The notes beneath the pieces are model-generated. The model saw only the letters and a list, made by a program, of their open reading frames with translations. It ran no database searches and had not been told where the DNA came from. A DNA stretch of 64,000 bases from CAVPUA01 sp963828015 (lineage in GTDB: Bacteria; Actinomycetota; Actinomycetes; Mycobacteriales; Jatrophihabitantaceae), in contig CAWHCD010000004.1 in NCBI GenBank assembly GCA_963828015.1, positions 620,001 to 684,000 on the forward strand, read 5' to 3'. Positions 8,141-15,126 of the stretch are shown piece by piece. The translations under genes and the position numbers were made by a program. Position 1 is the first letter of the stretch. Each line of letters begins with the position of its first letter.

Positions 8141-8272
8141 ATGAGTGAGCGCAACGAAACAGCCATGCCCGCCGAGAGTGACGACGTGCGAGGGGCCGCC
8201 CACGGTCAAGGCGCCAAGCCCGACCCAGACCGATCACCCGGTCGGGGACGAGCAGGCCGCCCGCAATCGTGA
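8141..8272 (+). CDS. Possible small protein, 43 aa
   Basis: ATG 8141 to TGA 8270-8272, a hydrophilic peptide beginning MSERNETAMPAESDD and ending GRGRAGRPQS. No clear ribosome binding site is seen and the composition is low-complexity, so it may be spurious. It is listed because the 484-bp gap 8022-8505 holds no larger gene and a second, better supported small ORF follows. Confidence 0.25.
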   Translation: MSERNETAMPAESDDVRGAAHGQGAKPDPDRSPGRGRAGRPQS

Positions 8273-8318
8273 GAACGAATCCCCCTCCTGACAACGACCA
8301 CGCACCAGGGAGCAGACC

Positions 8319-8468
8319 ATGCCCGAAACCAGTTCCACTGAGCAGGCTCAACGTGATGCCGAGGAGATGGGGGAGAACGAGGATGACCGGCGCGCAGCCG
8401 AGAAACGTTGGCAGGAGTCGGGCGAACCGCAACGAGACCGTCTCGGGAACGAAGACGGCGCCAGCTAG
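8319..8468 (+). CDS. Small acidic hydrophilic protein, 49 aa
   Basis: ATG 8319 to TAG 8466-8468, preceded by GGGAG at 8308-8312 with good spacing. The peptide (MPETSSTEQAQRDAEE...RRAAEKRWQESG...) is highly charged and predicted helical or disordered, with no hydrophobic core. It resembles the small, charged, stress-type peptides common in actinobacteria in composition only. No function is claimed. Confidence 0.45.
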   Translation: MPETSSTEQAQRDAEEMGENEDDRRAAEKRWQESGEPQRDRLGNEDGAS

Positions 8469-8505
8469 GTGAACACTGCTCGACACCCGGCCACGGTGCG
8501 CTGAG

Positions 8506-9459
8506 ATGCCGGTGAATCCCGCTCTACTCGCCGCCGCCCGCCGAGCCGCCGCTGACGCTGAGGCCGCGCTCGCCGTGGCGGCTCTCATTGACGCGCCCAC
8601 GAGCGCGGCCGAGGCGCTGAACCTGCTGGCCGAACTGGGCGAGCTCGACCTCACGGTCGCCCGGGTCGTCGAGCCGCACTTGGATGCGCTGATCATCCTG
8701 AACGAGGCCGGCCAGAAGGCAGCGGATGGAGTTTTTGGTGTCTTCGCCGCGGAGGCTCCCGGTCTGACCCTGCGAGCCCGCCCCGCAGGCGACGGGTGGC
8801 GCCTGGATGGGGTCAAGCCCTGGTGCTCCCTGCCGGGCTCGCTCGACCGCGCCTTGGTGACCGCGACGACGCCGACCGGTCGACGATTGTTCGACGTCGA
8901 CCTGCACGACCCCGGCGTCCAACCCGGTGGATCATCATGGGTCGCTCGCGGTCTCACCACCGTGGTCACCTCTGACGTCGCGTTCGATGCCGTGCTGGGC
9001 GAGCCGGTCGGCGCGGACGACTGGTACCTGACGCGGCCCGGCTTCGCCTGGGGCGGCATTCGGGTCGCCGCCTGCTGGGCGGGAGCGGTGCATGCCCTGG
9101 TGCGGACATTGCGCCTGAGCCTCGCCGGTCGAGCAACACCCGATCCGATCCGGGCGGCCAACCTGGGCCGCGCCGACGTCGCTGACTGGACCGCCCGGTT
9201 GGCCCTGCACCACGCCGCGGGCGAGATCGACAGCGGCCGAGTCACCGGGGTCGCGGCGACCGTGCTCGCGGGCCGGGTCCGCGCCGCGGTCGCCGAATCG
9301 GTGGAGGTGGTGCTGCGCGAGGTCGGACACGCGCTTGGCCCGGCTCCTCTGGGCTTCGACGAAGTCCATGCCCGGCGGGTCGCCGATCTCACGCTCTACG
9401 TCCGACAGCATCACGCCGAACGTGACTGGGCCGCCCTTGCCCCGCTGGTGGCGCCGTGA
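8506..9459 (+). CDS. Acyl-CoA dehydrogenase-like protein
   Basis: 317 residues, shorter than a classical acyl-CoA dehydrogenase (about 380). Recognisable parts are the helical N-terminal region, the middle beta-domain (DGWRLDGVKPWCSLPGSLDRALVTA) and a C-terminal helical bundle (FAWGGIRVAACWAGAV, REVGHALGPAPLGFDEVHARRVADL). The protein is the first of four tightly packed genes and shares an ATGA-type overlap with the PIG-L gene (9456). In that context it probably desaturates or oxidises an acyl group or related substrate, but whether the catalytic base is retained cannot be judged by eye. Confidence 0.78.
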   Translation: MPVNPALLAAARRAAADAEAALAVAALIDAPTSAAEALNLLAELGELDLTVARVVEPHLDALIILNEAGQKAADGVFGVFAAEAPGLTLRARPAGDGWRLDGVKPWCSLPGSLDRALVTATTPTGRRLFDVDLHDPGVQPGGSSWVARGLTTVVTSDVAFDAVLGEPVGADDWYLTRPGFAWGGIRVAACWAGAVHALVRTLRLSLAGRATPDPIRAANLGRADVADWTARLALHHAAGEIDSGRVTGVAATVLAGRVRAAVAESVEVVLREVGHALGPAPLGFDEVHARRVADLTLYVRQHHAERDWAALAPLVAP

Positions 9460-10496
9460 CGGCGTTCGACGTCGAGGGCGTTGCATCGGGTCGGTGGCGG
9501 GCCCAGCCCTGGTGGGCCGAGGCGCCGGCCCTCGGCTTGCCGCCGGCGAACACCCACCTGCTGGTGTTGGCTGCGCACCCGGACGACGAGACACTCGGTG
9601 TCGGCGGGCTGCTGCACGCTGCTTCGGGTCAACTCGACCGGATCACGGTCGTGATCGCCTCCGATGGCGACGCATCCCATCCGAGTTCGACCACGCAATC
9701 GCCGCACGACCTCGCTGCCCGACGACGGCGCGAATCGACTGCGGCCGTGGCCCGGCTCGCCCCGGAAGCGCGACTGCACCACCTCGGCCTGCCCGACGGC
9801 CAGCTCGCCCTTCACCTCTCGGCGATCGAGCAGAGCCTCGACGACCTGCTGGCGGGCGACACGGATGCCTGGCTGCTGTCGACCTGGCTCGAGGATCCCC
9901 ATCCCGATCACGCCGCGTGTGCGCTGGCCGCGCGCGAGGTTGCGGCCCGACACGCACGGACCCGCCTCTTCGAGTATCCGATCTGGTTCTGGCACGTGGG
10001 CGATCCCGAGCAGGCGAGCCCGTCATTCCGGCGCGCGGTGCATCGCTTCGATCTGACGCCCGGCGATCGCGCCGGCCGCGCCGGGGCACTGGACTGTTAC
10101 CCAAGCCAGACGCAGCCACTTTCAGTCGGCTCGCCGGCGACGAGGCGGTGCTACCTGCCGGGTTTCTCGCGCACTTCGATCGTGATCGCGAGATCCTGCT
10201 CGACGTCGGCCCGGCACCCGCGCGCGATGCCTCCTACTTCGACAAGTTGTACGCCCAGTCGGCGGATCCGTGGCAGCTCGCCGACAGCTGGTACGAACGC
10301 CGCAAGCGGGCGCTGCTGCTCGCCGCGCTGCCCAGAGAACGGTTTCGCCGCTGCTTTGAGCCCGGCTGCGCCCTCGGCCATCTGTCAGCGGAACTGTGGG
10401 AGCGCGTCGACGAGTTGCTGTGCGCCGATGGTTCAGCCGCCGCGGTGCTCGCCACTCGCGACCGCCTCCCGGACGCGGTTCGGGTCCAACAGCTGA
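9456..10496 (+). CDS. PIG-L family deacetylase (frame broken near 10121)
   Basis: The zinc-dependent deacetylase domain begins THLLVLAAHPDDETLGVGG (AHPDDE motif) and continues SDGDASHP, LGLPDGQL, and WLEDPHPDHAACALA, the second metal motif. The family hydrolyses N-acetyl groups, typically on GlcNAc-containing glycans or lipids. Homologous reading runs in this frame to about 10121 (DCYPSQTQPLS) and then continues one frame back (RLAGDEAVLPAGFLAHFDRDREILL). One base therefore appears to be missing, and the literal tail to 10496 is out of frame. The restored protein would run straight into the methyltransferase with no stop between them: a fusion, or a second nearby indel. Confidence 0.75.
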   Translation: MTAFDVEGVASGRWRAQPWWAEAPALGLPPANTHLLVLAAHPDDETLGVGGLLHAASGQLDRITVVIASDGDASHPSSTTQSPHDLAARRRRESTAAVARLAPEARLHHLGLPDGQLALHLSAIEQSLDDLLAGDTDAWLLSTWLEDPHPDHAACALAAREVAARHARTRLFEYPIWFWHVGDPEQASPSFRRAVHRFDLTPGDRAGRAGALDCYPSQTQPLSVGSPATRRCYLPGFSRTSIVIARSCSTSARHPRAMPPTSTSCTPSRRIRGSSPTAGTNAASGRCCSPRCPENGFAAALSPAAPSAICQRNCGSASTSCCAPMVQPPRCSPLATASRTRFGSNS

Positions 10497-10804
10497 CGAT
10501 CCCCGACCAGTGGCCGCGCGAGCGGTTCGATCTGATCGTCTTGTCCGAGGTCGCTTACTACGTCGAGGCACTGGACGTCCTCGCGCAACGAATCAGCGAG
10601 TCCCTGGATGAGGACGGAGTGCTGGTCCTGCTCCATTGGCGCCACGCGGCCCCAGATCATCCCCACACTGCGGAAACGGTCCACCTGTCCCTTCGTGCGG
10701 CCGCGGGGCTGGCGCTGATCGTGCATCACGAGGAGGACGACTTCGTGCTCGACGTGCTCGCGCGTGATCGCCGATCGGTAGCCGAACGCGAGGAGATCGT
10801 CTGA
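10148..10804 (+). CDS. SAM-dependent methyltransferase, NodS-like
   Basis: From GTG 10148 the frame carries ASYFDKLYAQSADPWQLADSWYERRKRALLLAALP, the N-terminal signature of NodS-type methyltransferases. Then come FEPGCALGHLSAELW (SAM-binding motif I), ERFDLIVLSEVAYYV and EDGVLVLLHWRHA. NodS N-methylates the free amine of a deacetylated chitooligosaccharide, and the gene here follows a deacetylase, so amine methylation of a sugar is the natural inference. The true start is unclear because of the frame break upstream; the frame is open without a stop well before GTG 10148. Confidence 0.75.
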   Translation: MLPAGFLAHFDRDREILLDVGPAPARDASYFDKLYAQSADPWQLADSWYERRKRALLLAALPRERFRRCFEPGCALGHLSAELWERVDELLCADGSAAAVLATRDRLPDAVRVQQLTIPDQWPRERFDLIVLSEVAYYVEALDVLAQRISESLDEDGVLVLLHWRHAAPDHPHTAETVHLSLRAAAGLALIVHHEEDDFVLDVLARDRRSVAEREEIV

Positions 10805-10869
10805 GCAACGACACGGATAGATCGCCGCCGGAGTGGGTAGAGATCAGCGCGATCCACGAAGGAGGCCGG

Positions 10870-11619
10870 ATGACGGACACACTCGGGTACGGCGCCAGAT
10901 GCGCCGCTAGCGACCATCCGATGATCGATCAGATCGTGGTCGTCGTGCCCGCCCGCAACGAACAGGCCGCACTGCCCGCCTGCCTGCACAGCCTGCGCCA
11001 GGCCGTCCAGGAGGCAAAGATCTGCCGGCCGGACGTGGATGTACAGCTCGTCGTCGTGCTGGACGGGTGCACCGATGGCAGCCTTGAGCTGCTGCGCGGC
11101 GCCGCAGATGTCGAGGTGCTGCAGGTGCTCGCGCGTACGGCCGGCGGCGCGCGCGCCGCCGGAACCGAACACGCTTTGAGACTGGCCGGGTGTGCCCCGT
11201 CGCGTCTATGGATCGCCAGCACCGACGCGGATTCCCAGGTGCCACGCGACTGGCTGGTGCAGATGCTCGCCGACGCCGAACGCGGCACTCATGTCGTCCT
11301 CGGGACCGTCGAGCCCGATGCCGATCTTGAGCCGGCCCTTCGAAAGCTCTGGCGTGAACGGCATCGCCTCGTCGAAGGACATGCGCACGTGCATGGCGCC
11401 AACTTCGGCATTCGGGCCGATATCTATCTCGGTCTGGGCGGCTGGACGGCATTGGCCAGTGGCGAGGACATAGCCCTGGCCGCTCGGGCGAACCGGGAAC
11501 CCCACGTGCGCATCCGGCGAACCTCGCGCATTCCGGTGATCACCAGTTCGCGACGGACCGCCCGCGCACCACACGGCTTCAGCGTCTACCTGGCTGACTT
11601 GGCCGCCGAAGCCCGATAA
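10870..11619 (+). CDS. Family 2 glycosyltransferase
   Basis: 249 residues with a GT-A fold: IVVVVPARNEQAALPACLHSL, VVVLDGCTDGS, then the nucleotide-sugar/metal region STDADSQVPRDWL and HGANFGIRADIYLGLGGW...SGEDIALAARA. ATG 10870 follows GAAGGAGG with ideal spacing. There are no membrane segments, so it is probably cytosolic or peripheral. It is the last of the acyl-CoA dehydrogenase/PIG-L/methyltransferase/GT2 set and probably transfers the sugar that the deacetylase and methyltransferase modify. Confidence 0.85.
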   Translation: MTDTLGYGARCAASDHPMIDQIVVVVPARNEQAALPACLHSLRQAVQEAKICRPDVDVQLVVVLDGCTDGSLELLRGAADVEVLQVLARTAGGARAAGTEHALRLAGCAPSRLWIASTDADSQVPRDWLVQMLADAERGTHVVLGTVEPDADLEPALRKLWRERHRLVEGHAHVHGANFGIRADIYLGLGGWTALASGEDIALAARANREPHVRIRRTSRIPVITSSRRTARAPHGFSVYLADLAAEAR

Positions 11620-11654
11620 CTCGCGACCATTGAGCGGACGCCCGCCGGAAAGCT

Positions 11655-11673
11655 TTCGTGGTGGCCAGGGGCG
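11655..11673 (+). repeat. attL/R-like copy of the tRNA-Phe 3' end
   Basis: TTCGTGGTGGCCAGGGGCG at 11655-11673 is identical over 19 bp to 12653-12671. The second copy is the 3' end of tRNA-Phe including the encoded CCA and four flanking bases. Such a duplicated tRNA 3' end is the usual scar of tyrosine-integrase insertion, and the pair brackets about 1 kb containing AbiE remnants. Confidence 0.75.
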
Positions 11674-11679
11674 TGCTCA

Positions 11680-12249
11680 GGACGTCAACATTTACGCCCA
11701 TCCCCGCCAACAACTGGCACGCTTAGAGCACAAAGGCTTGATGCACCGTCTCGCGGACGGTTTCTACACAGTCGTTCCGCAGGATCGAGTCGGCGCTCCC
11801 TGGCTGCCGACGCTCGAAGGGGCAGCTGCGGGTATTCCGCCGCCGAGTTCGGTGACGGCCAATATGCCCTCCTGGGGCTGACGGCCGCCCGAGTTGATCA
11901 CACCGTACCTCGCGCGCTCGCGCTCGCATTCGTAGCTGCGCCGCGCAGGCGTAAGGACCTTCGTCTCACCGATCGGACGGCCATCGTCCGCTTCATGCCC
12001 CGCGACCTCGACTTGCTCCAGGTTGAGATGCTCCAGACCGACCTCGGCGGCTGCCTCGTAACAACGCCCGAGCAGACTGTGCTCGACGTCGCCCACCTGC
12101 GCCGAGCGGGTGATATGCACGATGATGCGCGCGCAGCGATTCTTACTCTCCTTCCGAACTGCGAGCCCGCGTTGCTGGAGGACATCGCAGCCACCCAGCG
12201 TTTGGGTCGGGTCCTCACCTTCGTGCGCCAACTGGAACGAACCAAATGA
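11680..12249 (+). pseudogene. AbiEi-like antitoxin remnant (frameshifted, start lost)
   Basis: One frame encodes RQQLARLEHKGLMHRLADGFYTVVPQDRVGAPWLPTLEGAAAGI, typical of the AbiEi type IV antitoxin N-terminal winged-helix region. From about 11836 homology continues one frame back: AAEFGDGQYALLGLTAARV, then FMPRDLDLLQVEMLQTDLGGCLVTTPEQTVLDVAH, and it ends ATQRLGRVLTFVRQLERTK at TGA 12247-12249. No convincing start codon survives near the att repeat. The gene therefore carries a one-base loss and a damaged 5' end. Its stop overlaps the next ATG (ATGA), as in intact abiEi-abiEii operons. Confidence 0.65.
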
Positions 12250-12544
12250 CCGGCCCAAGGCGAGATCATCCTCGAAGGTGCGCTTGTCCACGGAAGACCT
12301 TCGGCGCGAGGCGGAGCGTTTCGGAGTCTCGGACGACCAGGTGCGCCGCGACCATGCCATCTTCGCTCGATACGGCACAACTGGTGGAAGGCCGCGCAGC
12401 TTCATGTTCGACAGAGCGCCGTCCGAAGCAGCATGGCAAGCCCAGCTAGCCGGGCAGACTCGCCTGAGCGTCTTTGCCGCAGCGGCACTTATGACTGTGC
12501 GGCGCGCATGGTCCAATGTCCTCCGCGAGGACTGGGACGACTAG
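12246..12544 (+). pseudogene. AbiEii-like nucleotidyltransferase toxin remnant (frameshift and core deletion)
   Basis: ATG 12246 overlaps the antitoxin stop. After a frame change the sequence reads LSTEDLRREAERFGVSDDQVRRDHAI, an AbiEii-type N-terminus that normally precedes the nucleotidyltransferase core with its GG-T-L and acidic residues. Here it jumps directly to a C-terminal piece, FDRAPSEAAWQAQLAGQTRL...ALMTVRRAW, ending at TAG 12542-12544. The catalytic middle is absent, so no active toxin can be made. The family call rests on recognisable flanks only. Confidence 0.55.
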
Positions 12545-12581
12545 GACCCTGATGCTGGGGGCGTACACAGCAGTCATCAGT

Positions 12582-12601
12582 TGCCACCAAAACTGCCACC
12601 A
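12582..12601 (+). repeat. TGCCACCA direct repeat near the att copy
   Basis: TGCCACCA occurs at 12582-12589 and 12594-12601, about 50 bp from the tRNA-Phe att copy. Short direct repeats beside an attachment site can be integrase arm-type sites, but here this is only suggestive. Confidence 0.3.
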
Positions 12602-12652
12602 CTCCGCGACAGCTAAGAGTCGGAAAGTCTGAAGGCCCCGGAATACGGGCCG

Positions 12653-12671
12653 TTCGTGGTGGCCAGGGGCG
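12653..12671 (+). repeat. att copy overlapping the tRNA-Phe 3' end
   Basis: Second copy of the 19-bp repeat (see 11655-11673). It covers the last bases of tRNA-Phe, its encoded CCA and four bases beyond, so the tRNA remains intact on this side. Confidence 0.75.
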
Positions 12672-12733
12672 GGATCGAACCGCCGACCTACCGCTTTTCA
12701 GGCGGTCGCTCGTACCAGCTGAGCTACCTGGCC
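12660..12733 (-). tRNA. tRNA-Phe (GAA)
   Basis: Complete cloverleaf on the minus strand: acceptor GGCCAGG/CCTGGCC with discriminator A, D-arm GCTC...GAGC, anticodon loop CTGAAAA (GAA), and T-arm GGCGG-TTCGATC-CCGCC. CCA is encoded immediately after (12657-12659). Its 3' end is duplicated at 11655. Confidence 0.95.
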
Positions 12734-12776
12734 GTACATCTGAGCCACTACGTGGATCAGCGTCGAAGCATACCGG

Positions 12777-13418
12777 TCAGCCGGTACCCGCCCGACCGAG
12801 CGCTTCGTCATAGCGCTGCCAGATCAGCTCGACGACGGCCGGATGAGCGCCGAGCGGCCCGGTGATCGGCCCGACCGCGGCCTGCATCGCCTTGTCGTAG
12901 AACAATCCCTGTGCCAGCAGGTAGGTCGCGATATCGGTGCCGGGGTCCAGTTGCGGTTCGCCGTCCAGGGTGGCGGTGAACACCGCCCGACCGAGCAGGC
13001 TCTCGAGGTCTTCGGCCGTCTCGGTCAGCTCGCGGGCCGCGGCCGGATCGCTGGAGCCGGCCGCGACCAGGGTCACGGGCCGTTGCGAGCCGATCTCGCG
13101 CAGCCGGTCGAACAACGCGTCGACGAGCAGCGGGGACGGACCCAGGTGGCGGGCCACCCGTACGTCGGACCGCGATCCGACCGCCGCCGGGATATCGGTG
13201 CGCACGTGGCTGCCGACCGAGAGCAACGCCGGCACGATGACGACCGGCCCATCGAGCTGGGCCAGAGCCGGGGCCAGGCGGGGCTCGAGCACGTCCAGGT
13301 AGCCCAGTGCGACCTCGATGCTCGGCCGGTGAGCGGCCACGGCGTCGAACAGGCGCAGCACCGTGGACTGTCCGGCAGCCGAGCGAGTGCCGTGCGCGGC
13401 GATCAACAGGGTCGACAT
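12777..13418 (-). CDS. Sirohydrochlorin chelatase / CbiX-like protein
   Basis: 213 residues built of two CbiX-like halves. The first begins STLLIAAHGTRSAAGQ with the metal-binding His, then VALGYLDVLEPRLAPAL and VVIVPALLSVGSHVRTDIP. The second has PVTLVAAGSSDPAA and TYLLAQGLFYDKAMQAA. Such proteins insert Fe2+ or Co2+ into sirohydrochlorin for siroheme or cobalamin. ATG 13418 is chosen because the conserved strand starts right there. It sits unusually between tRNA-Phe and tRNA-Asp, with no other tetrapyrrole gene in view. Confidence 0.85.
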   Translation of the reverse strand: MSTLLIAAHGTRSAAGQSTVLRLFDAVAAHRPSIEVALGYLDVLEPRLAPALAQLDGPVVIVPALLSVGSHVRTDIPAAVGSRSDVRVARHLGPSPLLVDALFDRLREIGSQRPVTLVAAGSSDPAAARELTETAEDLESLLGRAVFTATLDGEPQLDPGTDIATYLLAQGLFYDKAMQAAVGPITGPLGAHPAVVELIWQRYDEALGRAGTG

Positions 13419-13471
13419 GGCCCCACTCACACTAGCGAAGCGGGCGCTGATCACGTCACCAGAAGAACTGG

Positions 13472-13545
13472 CGACCCCGACCGGACTTGAACCGGCGACT
13501 TCCTCCGTGACAGGGAGGCACTCTAACCAACTGAGCTACGGGGCC
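13472..13545 (-). tRNA. tRNA-Asp (GTC)
   Basis: Minus-strand cloverleaf with acceptor GGCCCCG/CGGGGTC, discriminator G, anticodon loop CTGTCAC (GTC) and T-loop TTCAAGT. CCA is encoded in 13469-13471. Confidence 0.95.
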
Positions 13546-13583
13546 AAGCAGTCGCCGTAGGCGACCGACAAGACAGTACTGCG

Positions 13584-13656
13584 TACCCCCAACGGGATTC
13601 GAACCCGTGCTACCGCCTTGAAAGGGCGGCGTCCTGGGCCTCTAGACGATGGGGGC
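13584..13656 (-). tRNA. tRNA-Glu (TTC)
   Basis: Minus-strand cloverleaf with acceptor GCCCCCA/TGGGGGT, discriminator A, anticodon loop CTTTCAA (TTC) and T-arm CGGG-TTCGAAT-CCCG. CCA is not encoded. It is probably co-transcribed with tRNA-Asp downstream. Confidence 0.95.
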
Positions 13657-13842
13657 CGGACCAACCGCTCCATGCTAGCCGCGCTGGGAACGGGCCTAAG
13701 CATAAGGGACGGGCCAGGGCGGTCCAAACCGAGCCTGTCGGCGCGCTGAGATCGCCGTTTTGGAGCGGTCGTGATCATTTCGTTATCATTTGGATTCATC
13801 TTCCGTTCACCAACGTCAGGCCCATCGGGTCGAGGAGCTTTC

Positions 13843-15120
13843 GTGGCTGCGGGCCCGCACGAGCCGGTTGAGCTGGGCGAAAAGCACGCGGCGTTGCTCG
13901 AAACGCTTCGGCAACGATCGGCCGCCCCGGCCCGCCGTCGCCGGCGCGGGCACTCGATGGTGCGGCGGGTGATCCTGGCCGCCGTCGCGTTCAGCCTGGT
14001 GCTCGGTGTCTGTTCGATCACTGCGGCCGGCTTGGAGTACCACCACCTCAACGCCAACATCAAGCGCGTCGACGTGCTGCAGACCAACGACGTCTCGATC
14101 CGCAACGCCACCCAGCAGCTCAACGCCGAGAACTACTTGATCATCGGCTCGGACTCCCGCGCGGGCGATCAGGCCCAGTACGGCTCCGACGTCGCCGGTG
14201 AGCGCTCGGACACCACGATCCTGATCCATCTCTCGCCCGACCGTACGCACGCCATCGGCATCAGCATTCCGCGCGACTCCTGGGTCGACATCCCGACCTG
14301 CACGGGCAGCAACGGCAAGGTGATCGCCGAGCACAGCGGCATGTTCAACTCCGCCATCACCTCCGGCGGTCCGGCCTGCACGATCGCCACCGTGCAGAAG
14401 CTGACCGGCATCGAGGTGACCCACTACGTCGACGTCGACTTCGACGGTTTCAAGGACATGGTCAACGCCTTGGGCACGGTCACGGTCTGCAGCCCCGAGG
14501 TAGTACACGATCCGCTGAGCGGACTGAACCTGGTGAAGGGCAACAACGCCCTCGACGGCGACCAGGCCCTGGCCTACGTCCGGGCCCGGGAGACGCTCGG
14601 CGACGGCTCGGACCTGGACCGCATCAAGCGTCAACAGCGCTTCCTCGGCGTCGTGCTGCGGCAGGCCTTGAGCGGGTCGCTGTTGTCGAACCCGGTGCGC
14701 CTGACCTCCTTCCTCGAAGCGGCGACGAAGGCGATCACGCTGGATACGAGCACGTCCTTCGGTGACCTGCAGTCGTTGACCTCCTCGCTGCACGGCCTCA
14801 ACCCGGCCAACGTTGTCTTCTACACCGCGCCGATCAAGAACCAGGACTACACGCCCCCCGGCACGACCGAGACCGGACGGGTGCTGCTGGACCCCGTTGT
14901 GGGGCGGATCCTCTACGACGACGTGATCAACGATCAGACGCTGACGGTGCAGACGCAGATCTCGGTGTCGGCCAACTCCACCACCGTGACGACCGAGTCA
15001 CCTTCCGCCCCGAGCACCACCGTTCCGAGCACCACCGCACCGAGCGCCAGCCCGACCGCCAGTGCCACAGCGACGCTGCCCGCCGGCATCAGCGGCTCGG
15101 ATCAGAGCTGCACGCTCTAG
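13843..15120 (+). CDS. LytR-CpsA-Psr (LCP) family cell-wall glycopolymer transferase
   Basis: 425 residues: a cytoplasmic N-terminus, one membrane helix (RRVILAAVAFSLVLGVCSITAAG) and a large extracellular LCP domain. Its signatures are NYLIIGSDSRAG, ERSDTTILIHL, GISIPRDSWVDIP, HYVDVDFDGFKDMV, ALAYVRARETLGDGSDLDRIKRQQRF. These Arg/Asp residues bind the polyprenyl-pyrophosphate substrate when glycopolymers are attached to peptidoglycan. A Ser/Thr/Pro-rich tail follows. GTG 13843 is chosen because CGAGGAG lies just upstream. The AT-rich stretch 13770-13800 is a likely promoter region. Confidence 0.92.
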   Translation: MAAGPHEPVELGEKHAALLETLRQRSAAPARRRRRGHSMVRRVILAAVAFSLVLGVCSITAAGLEYHHLNANIKRVDVLQTNDVSIRNATQQLNAENYLIIGSDSRAGDQAQYGSDVAGERSDTTILIHLSPDRTHAIGISIPRDSWVDIPTCTGSNGKVIAEHSGMFNSAITSGGPACTIATVQKLTGIEVTHYVDVDFDGFKDMVNALGTVTVCSPEVVHDPLSGLNLVKGNNALDGDQALAYVRARETLGDGSDLDRIKRQQRFLGVVLRQALSGSLLSNPVRLTSFLEAATKAITLDTSTSFGDLQSLTSSLHGLNPANVVFYTAPIKNQDYTPPGTTETGRVLLDPVVGRILYDDVINDQTLTVQTQISVSANSTTVTTESPSAPSTTVPSTTAPSASPTASATATLPAGISGSDQSCTL

Positions 15121-15126
15121 CTGCCC

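Noticed and set aside
8139..9392. Long open frame of 417 codons on the minus strand
   Set aside because: It lies opposite the acyl-CoA dehydrogenase gene; its product is Arg/Ser/Pro-rich without motifs, a GC-bias shadow.
11620..12660. An integrase or transposase associated with the att repeat
   Set aside because: No tyrosine-integrase motif (R...H-x-x-R...Y) or transposase remnant is found in either strand of the 1-kb segment.
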